Both the position numbers and the translations under genes were made by a program. From Gamarada debralockiae (taxonomy: Eukaryota > Ascomycota > Leotiomycetes > Helotiales > Hyphodiscaceae): DNA of 64,000 nt. Shown one piece after another: positions 12,251-24,112 of the stretch (positions are counted from its first letter, which is position 1; each line of letters opens with the position of its first letter). The notes beneath the pieces were generated by a model. It was not told the origin of the DNA and ran no database searches. It was given only the letters and a program-made list of their open reading frames with translations. The stretch covers positions 1 through 64,000 of the forward strand of contig NXFV01000621.1 in assembly GCA_002803225.1 (NCBI GenBank), in the 5' to 3' direction.

Positions 12251-13307
12251 TGAAGAGATCAACTTCAGATCTGACTCTTCTTGTCCCATTCCAGCAGAGC
12301 AGCATGGCGCCCTTGGATGCCTGATCCTATTCTGTCCTCAATTTCAGGGGACATGGCTTATGTGCGGTGTTGTCACGCCGTAAAATAGTAATAAACGAGG
12401 GTTGAACCATGCAGGTAAACAATATTTGTCGGAATTGCGTTCGCCTTGATAATTTGGATGGAGGCTTCTAGATGTTGTAATTTTTTGGACGTTCCTCGCT
12501 TCCTGGGACAAAGACTCACCCACCAAAACGACCCAAGCAAAATTTATGTTGGCAGAAAAAAGGCGGTGAAAAGTTAAGTGAGGAACATTAGAAAAATAGT
12601 ATATTCAAACCTAGAATAAACTATTAAGTGGCCCTTGAGACAGTCAATAATGACCTGGAATTTGTTCTTTACTATTATTTAAATTGTATTTTTTTTTTCT
12701 GATTTTTTTCTGAACTGGTATTTTGCTGAGTTATAGGCCAAAAACTATGGGGTTGTTTTGACAGGTGGGTCTTTGCCCAGGGAAGAGGAGTAGGTGGTGA
12801 AGCCTCAAAGCTTTTATTCTCTAAAATATGCCGACGAAGCGATTTCAGCACACGGGCGGCGCAAAATCCGACATGTTCGAAAGCCCTTCTATCTCGTCTT
12901 CTCTTCTTGCTCCATATGCATCAACGATTCTTGTTTTTTCGACTTCAGCTACGTACGAAGTATTATACGCTTGAAATGCTGCGTTTCCGCGATTCATTTG
13001 CGATATTACCCTGTTTATTGTGGCGTGACCATTGTGCCTCGTAAGCTTCCCCTCAAAAAGCAATAGGTCAAGGGCTGCATGGGCAGCAACTTATTCAACG
13101 CGGACGGTACAGTAAATGCAACTGAACGGATTATAATCAGTCAATTGATATCATAGACGATCGGCCCTTCCTATTTGGGTCGAATGAAGATTCCTCTGCA
13201 ACTCGGAAAATCGTATGACTTGAATAACATGTGTTTCCCTTGCAGGCCGCTCGCGGAGTCGCCATGAACCTCAGGTGATGCCCTCACTAATGTGGATACG
13301 GCTTTCG
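12251..13307. other. Intergenic, AT-rich
   Basis: No coding sequence could be supported. There are T-rich stretches at 12670-12710. The 3' part leads into the oleate hydratase promoter. Confidence 0.4.
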
Positions 13308-13315
13308 TATATAAG
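13308..13315 (+). promoter_or_regulatory. TATA box of the oleate hydratase gene
   Basis: TATATAAG lies about 70 bp before the ATG at 13385. A CT/CA-rich leader (ctccaatctcaatcaaaatatctccatc region) follows, as is usual for expressed fungal genes. Confidence 0.5.
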
Positions 13316-13384
13316 AGGCCAACATGTTGCTGCATCTAACCTCCAATCTCAATCAAAATATCTCCATCTAATAATTACAATTAA

Positions 13385-15178
13385 ATGTCCGAACAGCATT
13401 TCGAAAGCTGGCCCAAGCCAGACGCTGACACACCCCATCCTCATCACCGAAAGAGGCACCAAACAAGGAAGCCCGAGGAAACTAACGTTTATCTCGTTGG
13501 CGGAGGCATTGCATCTCTTGTGGCTGCTGCACACCTGATTCATGATGCTCATGTCCCCGCAAACCAAATCCTCATCCTGGAATCATCCACCGTGTCTGGA
13601 GGTTCAATGGATGGTGCCGGTAACTCGAAGACGGGATACATTCTCCGGGGTGGGCGAATGTTAAATTTCAGCTACGTCTGCACTTACGATCTTCTACATA
13701 AGATCCCGTCTTTGACAAATCCAACGAAGAGCGTTAAGGAAGAAATTGACGAATTTAATGCCATCCCAGAGAATAAGACCTATTCCCACGCCAGGTTAGT
13801 GGGAAAGGGCGCAGCCAGACCAGAGATCATCGACGTCAAAACAATGGGACTGGACGCTAAGGAGCGAGGTGACCTTTTGCGCATTACTGCTGAAACAGAA
13901 AAGCAATTGGGAACATCGAGGATCGACGAGTGCTTCGGAAAGGACTTCTTCAAGACGAAGTTTTGGTATATGTGGGATACGATGTAAGTTGTGCAAAGCT
14001 CATTGACATACAACGTACTCATCAGTACAGGTTTGCTTTCCAGCCATGGCACAGCGCCGTAGAATTTCATCGCTATCTCCACAGATTCATTCAAGAATTT
14101 CCCCGCATCAATTCGCTTGCTGGAGTCGACCGCACGCCTTACAATCAATACGATTCAATCATTCTTCCTATTGAAACTTATCTCAGGGCACGGGGCGTGC
14201 GTTTTCAATATGGTAAGTTGTCCACAACATTCCGTAGCATCATTATACTAACAATTTCCAGACTCAAAAGTAACCACCCTCTCCTTTGCTCCAGGTTCTA
14301 CCATCTCCGTCTCCGAGATCCACTACACCTCCAAAGCTGGCGGTAATGGCATCATCCACGTTGAGCCTCACGATCTTGTCTTCGTAACATTGGGCTCTAT
14401 GACTGCCTGTTCAAGTCTCGGTTCCAACACAACACCACCCGGTGCAATTCCGAAAACCCCAGACGCTCTCGAAGACGGCGCCTGGCACTTGTGGTCTCAG
14501 CTCGCCAGCCCCGAAGTCAACCCGCACTACGCCCAGTTTGGAAACCCATCAAACTTTTACTCTCGTCCCGAAGAAAGCAACTGGCTTTCCTTCACCGTAA
14601 CTCTTAAAGATCCCGAGTTCTTCGATAGATTGGAGAAGTGGACTGGCAACAAAGCAGGGACCGGCGCGCTAGTAACCTTCAAAGACAGTGCATGGCTAAT
14701 GAGTATCGTCGTCCCACACCAACCTCATTTCCTGAATCAAGAAGAAGGGACCCAAGTCTTTTGGGGATATGGACTATTTCCCTCGCACGTTGGAGACTTC
14801 GTCAAGAAGCAAATGTCCTCGTGCTCTGGACAAGAGATCATGACGGAACTCCTTGGGCACTTACAATTCCCCGAACATCCAATTCTGGAAAACTCTTTGA
14901 CGATCCCATGTATGATGCCTTTTATTACATCTCAGTTTTTGACGAGGAAGGCAAGCGATCGCCCAGCAGTCATTCCGAAAGGGAGCACCAATTTGGCTTT
15001 GTTGGGGCAGTTTGTGGAGATACCTAGGGACACGGTGTTCACGGTTGAATACAGTGTGAGGGGTGCACAGATTGCAGTCCATGAGTTGATGAAGACGGAG
15101 CATAAGCCGAAGGATATTTATATGGGAGAGCATAATCCGAAGGTGCTGGTGGCGGCTCTCAGGATGTTGCTTACGTGA
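13385..15178 (+). CDS. Oleate hydratase (myosin-cross-reactive antigen family)
   Basis: An FAD-dependent enzyme adding water to the cis-9 double bond of oleic or related unsaturated fatty acids to give 10-hydroxy fatty acids. Three exons, 13385-13983, 14031-14212 and 14262-15178, join cleanly to 565 aa, full length for the family. The dinucleotide-binding GGGIAS is at residues 39-44, SGGSMDGAG at 71-79 and RGGRMLN at 88-94, followed by the conserved YDLLHKIPSL. FQPWHSAVEF, GSMTACSSLGSN and FVTLGSMTACS are further family blocks. At the position of the catalytic Glu of the classical bacterial enzymes (RGGRE) this protein has Met92. The N-terminus is hydrophilic with no signal peptide. It is a single gene with no obvious partner next to it. 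Confidence 0.93.
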
Positions 15179-15934
15179 TAGAGTATCAGGAACTGGTGTT
15201 AGTCTTTATTAATGCTTTAGATTTTTACGGTTGATTGTGTAGTGTTCTTCTTTGTACAATCTACTCACCAAGTGGCAGTCATGTTTTCAATCCAACTAGT
15301 AAGTGCTGTCGAGAAATTGTAAACAGGGGCCGATTTTACAATTCATTCCATTCTCTCACGGCCATAAAAAATTTATATAAAATTAATATTGGATCATCTG
15401 CGCTCAGCAACTCTTTCTCAGCAATGGCTTGCTCAGCTTCAGGGTTCAGCTGCGAGATTTTTGCGGCTTTCCGTTCTCCCCAGTCGACGGCAGGACCTTC
15501 AAATTCTTCCACTCAAAAACAATATTCGTCTTCTCCCCATTAAGCTGAACTGTCACCCGGTCTTCGACTCAAACCGCTTGGTAAGGTTATATGATTTGAA
15601 TTTACTCGGATGCCTCTTCCTGTCAATGAGAATCTTCAAGAGGCTCCCAATACTAATAGGCTGCCCCTCCTAGACGTCTCGTGCTCTCGTTGGCGTCTTG
15701 AACTTAATCTTGTTAAACTCAGCGCCGAATGATCACTTAAAAACAGCCTTGTCACGAACCTGGCGTCATCCTTTGCGTCTCTACGCACTCAGCCCGAGTC
15801 TGCGCGCTGATTTTGTGCTTCACGCTCACGAGACGTACTTGGGGAGTTAGGAGCGAGGACATAAGTTGTCTGTCGCAGATTAACTCTAGAACAAGGGTGC
15901 TGTTAACCCGAGCTGCATGACGGTGTTGAAGTAG
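15179..15934. other. Intergenic region
   Basis: No gene is recognised in this stretch downstream of the oleate hydratase gene. The final part leads directly into the second copy of the LTR-like repeat. Confidence 0.4.
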
Positions 15935-16105
15935 TGTTGGTTGGAACTGCCTAATCGAGTATAGCTGTATTTTCCCGTCTTTCGTAGTATAAGAGGAGCT
16001 CTTCCCCTCCTCGTATTTCAGCTTCTTAGATATCAGCTAGGTCCTAAAAATGCCACTATATTTCGCCCCCAATCAGCTCTAGCTGACAAGTGGGTTCTCG
16101 TTAGC
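15935..16105 (+). repeat. LTR-like dispersed repeat, copy 2
   Basis: Homologous to 1078-1272 in the same orientation. It shares the tgttggttggaactgcctaatcg start, a gtataagag TATA-like box, the ttagatatcagcta block and the caatcagctc block. Differences are spread along the length, so the copies are old. No internal retrotransposon sequence adjoins either copy, consistent with solo LTRs. Confidence 0.55.
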
Positions 16106-17365
16106 GTGACTTCAGTTCCCGTTAGCTGTTTTAGTATTGCTTTTCTATGTAATTATCGCTTTCGCACTCTCTTAGAAGAGCATGCTCAATCAGGATTGCT
16201 ATCAAATCATACCTAATTTTAACAGGAGAATGTTTAAGCGGCGATGAAGTGCACTGAGGAGGACTTTCGCGGGAAGAGAGCTCACCTAGGGATAGATGGA
16301 GAGAAGCTGGAATACTGACCCCTTGTGAGCAGATTTCAGAGGACAGCTATTCTAACCCAATCTCACAGCGGACACACTGCCGTAGAAAAGTGGAAACCCC
16401 TTGTCTGGTGAGGTTCTTGGTCGGCAAGCTTATAGTCCAGCCGTAATTGAGAGGACTGCTGATAGGGGAGCACTTGACTCCGTGGATAAGGAGACGGATT
16501 AATGGGGGCAGATTCTAGGGCCTCGGCTGCTGGATGGTGGTCGGGAATCATTTGAAAGCCTCTCCTCTGTCAGATGGTTGGGAACTTGCCTTTCCTGACT
16601 GACTCTCGGGTGGGATAGTTGATGGATCTACAGGCGGTGCTGGATTGTACTCTTACTCAGATGAGTGGGCCGTATTGGAGAAGTGACTGTTCATTTCGGT
16701 CAGGGCATGGCTAGGCCACTACAGGCTGACAATGATGTACTAGTATTAGATAAAGGCAGCTACAGGTGAACTCTAAGAAATATTGATAGGAGCTAAGGAT
16801 TTGTATAAGGGGGGCCTGTTGTGCAGATAAGGGCGACCCTATAGAAAAGTAGTACTTTAGAATATTACTAAGGTGTCCTTCAATATAAAAGCCAGTTTAT
16901 TGGCAATGTAGGTAGACTCTTCGGGATGCCTCTAGAAAGCACCTGATTGTAATTGAACTCCTAACCCTAAGATTACTCACATAGACTACACCTGTACGGA
17001 GAACGCTGTGAAAAGTCATGAGACTATAGGGTATTGTGCCCTACTCTGTAAGCGAGCGCTAGATGTCATTGATATTAATCAGTCAGCCGGTCAGCCGGTA
17101 TTCCGCCTGATATCTTATAGAAATTAAGGGCTTCCATGTGACTCGTGTTGTTACTGTGCCCATTAAAAAAAATATATTATTAAGGGGGAAAATAATAAAC
17201 AGTAGGTTGAACCCCTTTGACTTTCCGTTGAAGGAAGAATTTGAATAGTGTAAGAGTTCACACCACTATTTTGGGGGGGGAAATTTTATGTTCCTTGCCG
17301 GACCAAGGCCAGCCACAGGTCAGTCGCCGTTACTAGCGCGTTCCCGAAGTCCCACAGTCCTCGCA
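16106..17365. other. Intergenic, repeat-like, no gene
   Basis: Stop codons are frequent in all frames and no family was recognised. A G8 run sits at 17273-17280. The tetranucleotide-like text cagtcagccggtcagccggt near 17080 is a tiny tandem repeat. Confidence 0.4.
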
Positions 17366-19356
17366 TTAAGAAGGGTACACTTCTGGTCCCGGTACTGCCT
17401 TGTCATCCGACATGTGGCGAACTGGCGCCGGGGTCATCATGCTCCGCGATGGAAGCTCGGTCGGCGGGTACTGGGGACTTACTGGAGCGGCCGCCCAATG
17501 CCCTGTCTGCGATTGCGGGCTCAACATGGCCGGCGAATGCGCGCCGTACCCAGATGAGGCGTACGTCATCTGCGACTGCCGGCGTTGATCGAGGCGTTCC
17601 CTTCGACGCCTCTGGACCCGTCTGCCGAGAACAATCCAGGCCCAGAGTATGAGTCCCAGCGCCGCGGCGCCGCCGATGGCGATGCCGACTATGGCGCCGG
17701 TGGCTAGGCTTGGGCTGGGAGAGGGGGCCGGGGGGGGCGGCGGAGGCGTTGGGGTGGTTGTGGTTGTAGTTGTAGTGCTGATTGCACGCGTTGCAGTACG
17801 CGTGAACGTCGGCGTCCGTGTTAGCAGGGTTGAGAGGATGCTGTCGCCCTGGTCGTATCCGGCCTTGGGAGCACGGAGTGTTGCGCCGCCGTTCTTGTCG
17901 CCCCCGATGACGTTGTAGACATCAGCTGGAACAACGTTGGTGCTGACATTGGGGTTGAACAATGCCCAATATGTCTCATTGGCGTCGCCGGCGTTGTCCT
18001 TTTCCCCCGTCCAAAGGTTGTGTTGAGCCCAAGCATATGCGGCGGTATCGCAAATATTAGTACCTGGGTAAGAGCCGCCAATGACAAGCATCTGAGAATT
18101 CGACTTGACCATGTTACATGAAGCACTGAAGTGCCCGTTCGGGAAAGTTGTATTTCCATGCTGGTCTGGGGATACCTTCACCCAAGTGAATGATGGTATG
18201 CTCAGAATATACACGTTGTTTAAGGCGGTGACATTTGGAACAGGAGGCGGGACAGCGAGGCCTCCCCATATATAGCTTTGCTTAGTTAGTAGCAAGTTGT
18301 GATGAGGAATATATTGTCAACTTACATATTATAGCTTGAATAGTCGGGTGCCCAGGCAGCGTCACCACAGAATCTTCTCCTATTTTCTGGTATCTCCCCT
18401 ACTGCCGTCTGAGCATACCATGCGTTTGTCGAAGGGTCATATACTAAAATCTGATCGAGCGGTTGCGCAGCCGTGGTAGCATTGCCATATGGACTGATAA
18501 GACCACCAAAGTACACGATCAGCCCGCCACTATCGCCAGCCGGGATCCACGCCATGACACCTTCAGCTCTTGGAAAGTTGTCCGATGGGGGGCTCAACAT
18601 CTCAAATTTGCTGTTATCATACCCGTATGTGTAGAAAGCCGAGCTCATGGTTGACGGCTGAGTCCATCCATTCATCGAAGTATTACTGATCCATCCCCCG
18701 TAGTAATAACCCTGGCCAGTCTCTGACACACCAACTCCGGCACCATACGAGGCAATATCTGGGGGGATAGAGGTATTCGGTGATCCAAGATCATTCCATC
18801 TATCGTAGAGGATGTCGTAGCTCCACAGGTGGAAAGGATCTGGGAGACCCAGAGTTGAATCACCGCCGTAGACGTAATACTTCTTGTTGATATTGTCACC
18901 CCAGAGGACCCCGCCGGCTACCGTTGGAACGACGTTTGGGTCTTTGGTCAGGTTGGTGTAGAGCTGAGGCCAAGCTTCGTTCTGGACCGCGGCAAGATTA
19001 TCGAGGTCATGGTACCCCAGCCATGTATCTTCATACCTGGTTAGCCATCTTTCGTCATTGATCCTTCTTCCGTTAGTCAAATCATCGACTTGCTTACTGG
19101 GATAATCAATGGGATCAGTTTGAAATGTGTCGAAGTCCACCCAGCCACCATCGATATACAATTTATCATCAATGACGGTGGTCTGATGTCCATACCTGCG
19201 GCAGAAGTTGTTCAAGGGATTTGGGACAGCGCCAGCCCACCGAACCGTGAACGACAACAGCAATACCAACAGGAATGCTTGCCTACGGATACTAGTCCAT
19301 GGAGCATGAAGCGCGCAAGGCGACGACCGGACCGGAGTGTACGCCGGCGACCACAT
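17366..19356 (-). CDS. Secreted kelch-repeat protein with single C-terminal membrane anchor
   Basis: A probable cell-surface beta-propeller protein. Two exons (19356-18326 and 18275-17366, joined by gtaagt...caaag) give 646 aa. The N-terminus is basic, then LLVLLLSFTVRWAGA forms a signal peptide or signal anchor. Kelch-type blades follow, with Gly-Gly and Tyr/Trp marks: KLYIDGGWVDF, KKYYVYGGDSTLG, GYYYGGWISN, LIVYFGGLISP, YIWGGLAVPP and MLVIGGSYPG. A Thr/Pro-rich stalk (TTTTTTTPTPPPPPPAPSPS) precedes a single TM helix, AIVGIAIGGAAALGLILWAW. The cytosolic tail is Arg-rich, then Ser/Pro/Gln-rich. The layout resembles fungal wall or stress-sensor proteins. The ligand is unknown. A downstream in-frame Met could also serve as start. 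Confidence 0.88.
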
Positions 19357-20151
19357 CTTACAGCAGGGAGGGTACTGTATTCTGTTCAGAAATTCGATGA
19401 TGAGTAGACGGCGGGCCGGTTGTGAGGGGCAAGTGTCGTTTTGAGCCTCGTAAGAAAACGAGCACCATTGCCACTACTGTAAATTCCAATAATACGAATG
19501 CCCAGAATAGACCAAGCAAATGGGCAGTGGTTGCACGGCGATGACACCACTCGACGCCATGTCTCACAGTGCGTGGAGGTGGACATCTCTGTCAGGTGGT
19601 GCATTCATGCGCCATCCTCAATGGGCTTGCTTCTTGCATCTCTCATGATTTGACATATGTATGCATTGCGTGCAAACGCAATAAAATAGGAAGAGAAGGC
19701 CAGCTTGATGTAGGGTGAAGCTAAGCTTTAGCTCTGCTGATTATTACAGTCCGAGCAGAATCGACAATCCATCGAAAGGTCTAATATATGTGTGAGGAGT
19801 CGGCGTCGTTGAAGAACCAGTAGTCTACAAACCGGTGACCATGATGAAAGACCAAAGGAATGGGTCTCGCGCTAATGATGTGGTCGAAAGCCACCGCATT
19901 TCAGCTCTACTGTGTAGGTCTGGATTACCACAAATTATCCCTGCCTCTGTTTGTCTAACATCGAGTCCAATTGGTCGATGCCGCGCATCATGTCGGAAAC
20001 TGCCGTCCTTCCCACTAGATTTCCACAAGGCTGTACGTGTCCCCAAAACAAAAAATAAAAATAAAATAAAAATAAAAAATATAAAAAATATATATATATT
20101 TGTGAAAAAGAATATTTATACCCTGTTACACTAGCGAAACGAATTATATAA
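19357..20151. other. Intergenic, ending in an A-rich tract
   Basis: No gene is seen. It contains the presumed promoter of the kelch gene. An A-rich tract (aaaataaaa units) at 20045-20095 precedes the TIR element. Confidence 0.4.
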
Positions 20152-20518
20152 CAGTCAAACCTCACTATATCGGAACGCACCACTTCAGAATCCTTTTGAT
20201 TTTGGAATAGCGTAGCTAATCCTGTAAAATTTTGCAGGCTATATCGGAAAACCTTATTATAAGCCATTTCGGAACCAGATCGTCAGAGTTTTGGGTGTAT
20301 TCCGATATAACAAGGTATGCATAATAGGCGTAAGAGCCTGAAATATAGGTGCTTTTGCCTGATTTTCAGGGCAAAGATCATATTTTGGGGGCGGATTTTG
20401 GGCATCGACCTATAAATTCAGGCTACTTCACCCCTGCCGCGCCCTTATTATATGGAATCCCTGTTATATCGGAATGGAACTCTCTAGTTTTTCATTTAGA
20501 TATAGTGAGGCTTGACTG
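20152..20518. mobile_element. Small TIR element (MITE-like, Tc1/mariner-pogo type)
   Basis: The left end CAGTCAAACCTCACTATATC (20152) and the reverse complement of the right end (gatatagtgaggcttgactg, to 20518) match at 19 of 20 positions. The element is about 367 bp and non-coding. Inside, tatcggaa motifs recur in both orientations. CAGT ends suit the Tc1/mariner-pogo class. A TA target duplication is not clear at the present ends. Confidence 0.75.
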
Positions 20519-20757
20519 GACCTCAGTAAAGCCTGGCTAGCCAGCGCCACCAGTGCCCTTTGGTTGAAGTATTGTTGAATGGCAGTTCGATTGATTAAGA
20601 GAAAGAAGAACTATTGTACATAAAAGGGGGAAATGAGCTCTGGAACCTAGCGCAGCGGCCTGAGGCACTGGGTGATCTGACAAGTATCCCACACAGAGTA
20701 CCTCGCTCCCCTCGCCGTCGCCCAAGCCCGGTATCCCCAGCATTTCCGTAGCCCGTA

Positions 20758-21625
20758 TCATGAATGAGCCTTCTTGACGGTTCTCGAATTGTGACCCGTC
20801 TCGCCGCGGGTTTTACACCGCGACACTGAGACCTGACAGCCCAGAGCAGCAAGATCACTATCGCGGTCCAGAAGCGACGCTGCGACGTCTCGCCACGCTC
20901 TGGCATCTTCCTTCCGGCAGCGCTCCTTCTTTGGGCGTCCTCGAGGAACCCACGTCATTGGTGGCTCACAGCGGTCTGTATCGAGTGCCACGAGGGTTGA
21001 GATACCCACAGGAGGCAATGGAGTTGTGTACTGTGCCCGCAGCGTCGCGATCGACAAGATTGCGGGTATCCAAGGGTTTAGAGTGTGCTCACGAGGAAGA
21101 GCAGACTTATGGCATGGCCACATGGGTATACCATGGGCTTGGAACCGCCGGCAGGTCCATGTACCTGCTGCAAGATCGGCGTTATGTACATTGTTATTGG
21201 CTGCACAACTTGTGCAGCTGTCGGTGACGAGAGAAGAACATAGATAGAAACGAATAAACATTAGCAAAGTTCATAGAAGTAGAAGACTTACACAATTCCT
21301 TCTAGCCTATTTCCTACCTTCTTAGAGAATTCCTGATGCCTACGACGATCAAGTGCTCCTAGCAGCCTCTTCCTTGATAGCAGCAGCGAGACTATCAGCC
21401 TGATGCTGGATTACATGACGCTAGATAGAGTGAAGAAGCTCTATGATTGGTAGCTCTCGATCCAACTTGAGTGTCTTATTGACACTCTTAACGATATTGC
21501 TAGTATCGTGGCCATATCGACGGCCAGGAAACCAAACCTCTGCCGAAGTCTCTGGGAGCGAATTCTCCAAAATATATCGCTGCAACATGCCATAGCAAAG
21601 CCAAGACATCAAAGCGGGCAATCCT
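20758..21625 (-). pseudogene. MULE-type transposase, C-terminal fragment
   Basis: Reading the minus strand, RRYGHDTSNIVKSVNKTLKL and RELPIIELL near 21560-21440 match the region after the DDE core of Mutator-like transposases. Further on, WVPRGRPKKERCRKEDARAW and a zinc-knuckle-like tail with GHNSRT (near 20790) follow. Stops and frame changes occur near 21420 and before 21267, and the N-terminal catalytic half is absent. It is a decayed fragment abutting the LINE fragment at about 21640. Confidence 0.65.
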
Positions 21626-21639
21626 TGATCCGACGAGCG

Positions 21640-22200
21640 GCCAGAATACTATGGATAGCCAAACAAAGGGAAGGCGCCTCTGCTTAGCATGGGACTCAGG
21701 TCATGAGGGGGTTCCAGGTAATGAAACAGCAGATAAGTTGGCAGCGACAACTACCACACCCGAGAGCGCAGTCGTGACTCTACCATGGCTCAAAGGCAGG
21801 TTTAAAGCGGCGGTTCTGGGTAGTCTTGAACAAGCAATGCATGCGGCAAGATCAAGCGGCGAATGGATCACAGGCAACGCCTCAAGGAGTTTGGCTCACT
21901 ACTGCCAGGGAAACATATCCAACCACTCTACGATACGCTGACAAGAATAGAAGCACAAGCATTAGCACAACTGCGAATCGGACACTCCAAACTCAGAGGC
22001 TTCTTTGGGAAGAATCGGAGTGGAGGAAACTGACCAATGTGAGTGTAGCTGGGGAAGGAAGATACGCGGCATTTCCTTTTCAACTGCCAACGGTACTAAC
22101 ACTTCCGGGACGACGTGATTAAAGGAAGACAGCGGTATGGCTATGTTGTACATGCTAGGAGGGAGACTGATCGAGCCTTGACAGACTAATTGAAAAGTGG
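21640..22200 (+). pseudogene. LINE-type retrotransposon fragment, RNase H end
   Basis: The frame from 21651 contains LAWDSGHEGVPGNETADKLA, the C-terminal signature of the RNase H domain of fungal non-LTR (Tad-like) pol proteins. In another frame AQLRIGHSKLRG follows, which normally comes next in these elements. Frame shifts and stops occur from about 21940. Upstream reverse transcriptase is missing. Confidence 0.7.
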
Positions 22201-22540
22201 AAGCTCAACTTGATAGTAGTTAGAACAGCAATTAAGTTTGCTTCAAAAAACGGGAAGACTAGACCCACAATCATAGTCATTAATACTAACACAGAACTCC
22301 TAGCGGTTTGGGATTTAAAGGTTGCCATGAAGAAAGAACGTTGCTAAAGAAAATGCGTGAGCTATAGAGGATTTTTGCCGTCTTGAGAAGATTCTACTAG
22401 CTGTATGCTAGGGAAAGTAAGGAATCCTTGTCTGAGATGTTTTCGAGATCATGCGCTGCGAAGCAACGTTGCCGAGTCTTAAGTCCTTTCTTTCGAAGGT
22501 GAAAAACGGAACCAAAATATAGAATGCGAAAAAGGGACTT

Positions 22541-23766
22541 TTAGGACCTCTGTCCATTAGTATTATTTGCTGATTGTCGTGAATTATCGCATCTAGGTTT
22601 CCTCCCGTACGTAATATACCTGATGCGTGTCAATATATACTACTTTTCACATAATACGACCAGTAAACTCACAACGGCATATAAGCATGTACTCCCGTAT
22701 TTTGAAGATCCTTTCTAACTTCCATAAGCAACATCTCTACCCATTCGGGCGGGAAGTCCAGTGCCTTGTTCAGTAACACTTTACTTGCGCCCAGGGCATC
22801 CATCATGTTCTCATGGAACCATATGCCCAATTCTTTCGCCTTCTTCCCCCTGGGCCAGGTACTCGTGGGAACCTCGAAGATTTTCTCCCTCACGTCCTCG
22901 AAACCGAGTTCTTCCATCCACTGCTTGTAATTCGAAGCGTTCGTCCAAGGCCTACCCGTCTTCGCACCTGCCTCCACGCATGCCTTGCCCCATACATCCA
23001 ACGCCGTGCCCTCAAGGGTATCATCGTGGCAGTGCAAAGGGAAAATTCCGTCCTGCATCTCGAGGTATCCGCCAGGAGCACACTGATTATATGCCTTCTC
23101 TAGAACAGATCTAGGATCCGAGAAACAGGTCATCATTCCCCTCATATGTATAAAATCGAACTTCTCCGTGTATAACCATTCGTCCTCGGCATCGTCGATT
23201 TCGAACAAGCAGTTCATCGGTACGAACTCGGGCTGGATAGGACTCAGGTCGGTGCCAATAACACTGGCAGATGGATATCGATCCGCGAACTCAATGGCCC
23301 ATATGCCAGTTCCTGTCCCAACATCGAGCACGCTCTGCGGACTCTCCCCAATTGGTGCCAAATGTAACCTGCCATCTAGCAAGATGAGCATGAACCAATG
23401 TTGAAAATCGAGTCTCTCCTGCTCGCGGTTGTCGTTCGGTAGCGGATACTTCCCTTCCCTATATCTGTGAAATGTCCTGCCTTGTTCCTCCACAAAGTTG
23501 TAAATGCGCGAGCGCACCGAGGGCGCAGAGCTTGGCGCACGTACACTTCGAGCTGCCGAGTCTGCACCTGGCGAATTGGTTCCTATAGTGTCGACTTCGA
23601 GCTCTTGGTTGCTGATGCTGGAGGTCGTGGTGCTTGCGCCATTGGGGAGAGTGAGATTCGAAGGAGCGTCGCGTTCAGGTATAAATGGCGAAGCAGTGGT
23701 GACTGGATCATCGGGAAGTATTTCTGGGCGGCTTTCGGGTGCCACCGCAGAAGTTTGAGAGGCCAT
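22541..23766 (-). CDS. LaeA-like class I SAM methyltransferase
   Basis: An SAM-dependent methyltransferase of the fungal LaeA-like/UMTA group, which includes regulators of secondary metabolism as well as tailoring enzymes. Exon 1 is 23766-22673; the gtgagt donor and the acceptor before 22619 extend it to a stop at 22541, giving about 390 aa. Without this join the protein stops right after AYMPL; with it the usual YITYGRKP ending appears. Residues 1-85 are disordered, Ser/Pro-rich. SRIYNFVEEQGRTFHRYREG is followed by motif I VLDVGTGTGIWA at about 146-157, then IGTDLSPIQPEFVP, EDEWLYTEKFDFIHMRGM and PGGYLEMQD. It is the first of three minus-strand genes with a P450 and a UbiA enzyme. A start at 23898 would add a hydrophobic segment and seems less likely. 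Confidence 0.9.
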
Positions 23767-24112
23767 TTCATATGGTCTTTGAGGCTGATGTGGAAAATTA
23801 AAGGTCGAAGCGCCGATATTGAAGCACAGTAGAACTACGGAGCACTGGAGCCAGCCCACGCGCTGCGCCGCTGAACTTTGTCTTGCATTGCTAATCAACC
23901 CAAATTCTTGAACCCTGGGACGCTACCAATTTCTTCAGCAAACAACTGGGGAGGACATGACTCCTCCCTTCTTGCAGTTCTGCACACTTCAAAGAGCCTG
24001 TATGAAACCGAGGTGAAATAAATTCCAGTCTTTTCAACCATGGAATGAATTACTCTGCAAATCTGCGCAAAAATCCGACACCATAACATCCTTCACCTAC
24101 TCGTGCCTTTCG

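Noticed and set aside
20349..20540. Short frame inside the 20.2-20.5 kb element
   Set aside because: It lies within the TIR element and reads repeat sequence; not a gene.
22669..22675. Stop codon right after AYMPL taken as the end of the methyltransferase
   Set aside because: The stop overlaps a gtgagt donor, and the next exon supplies the usual family C-terminus.
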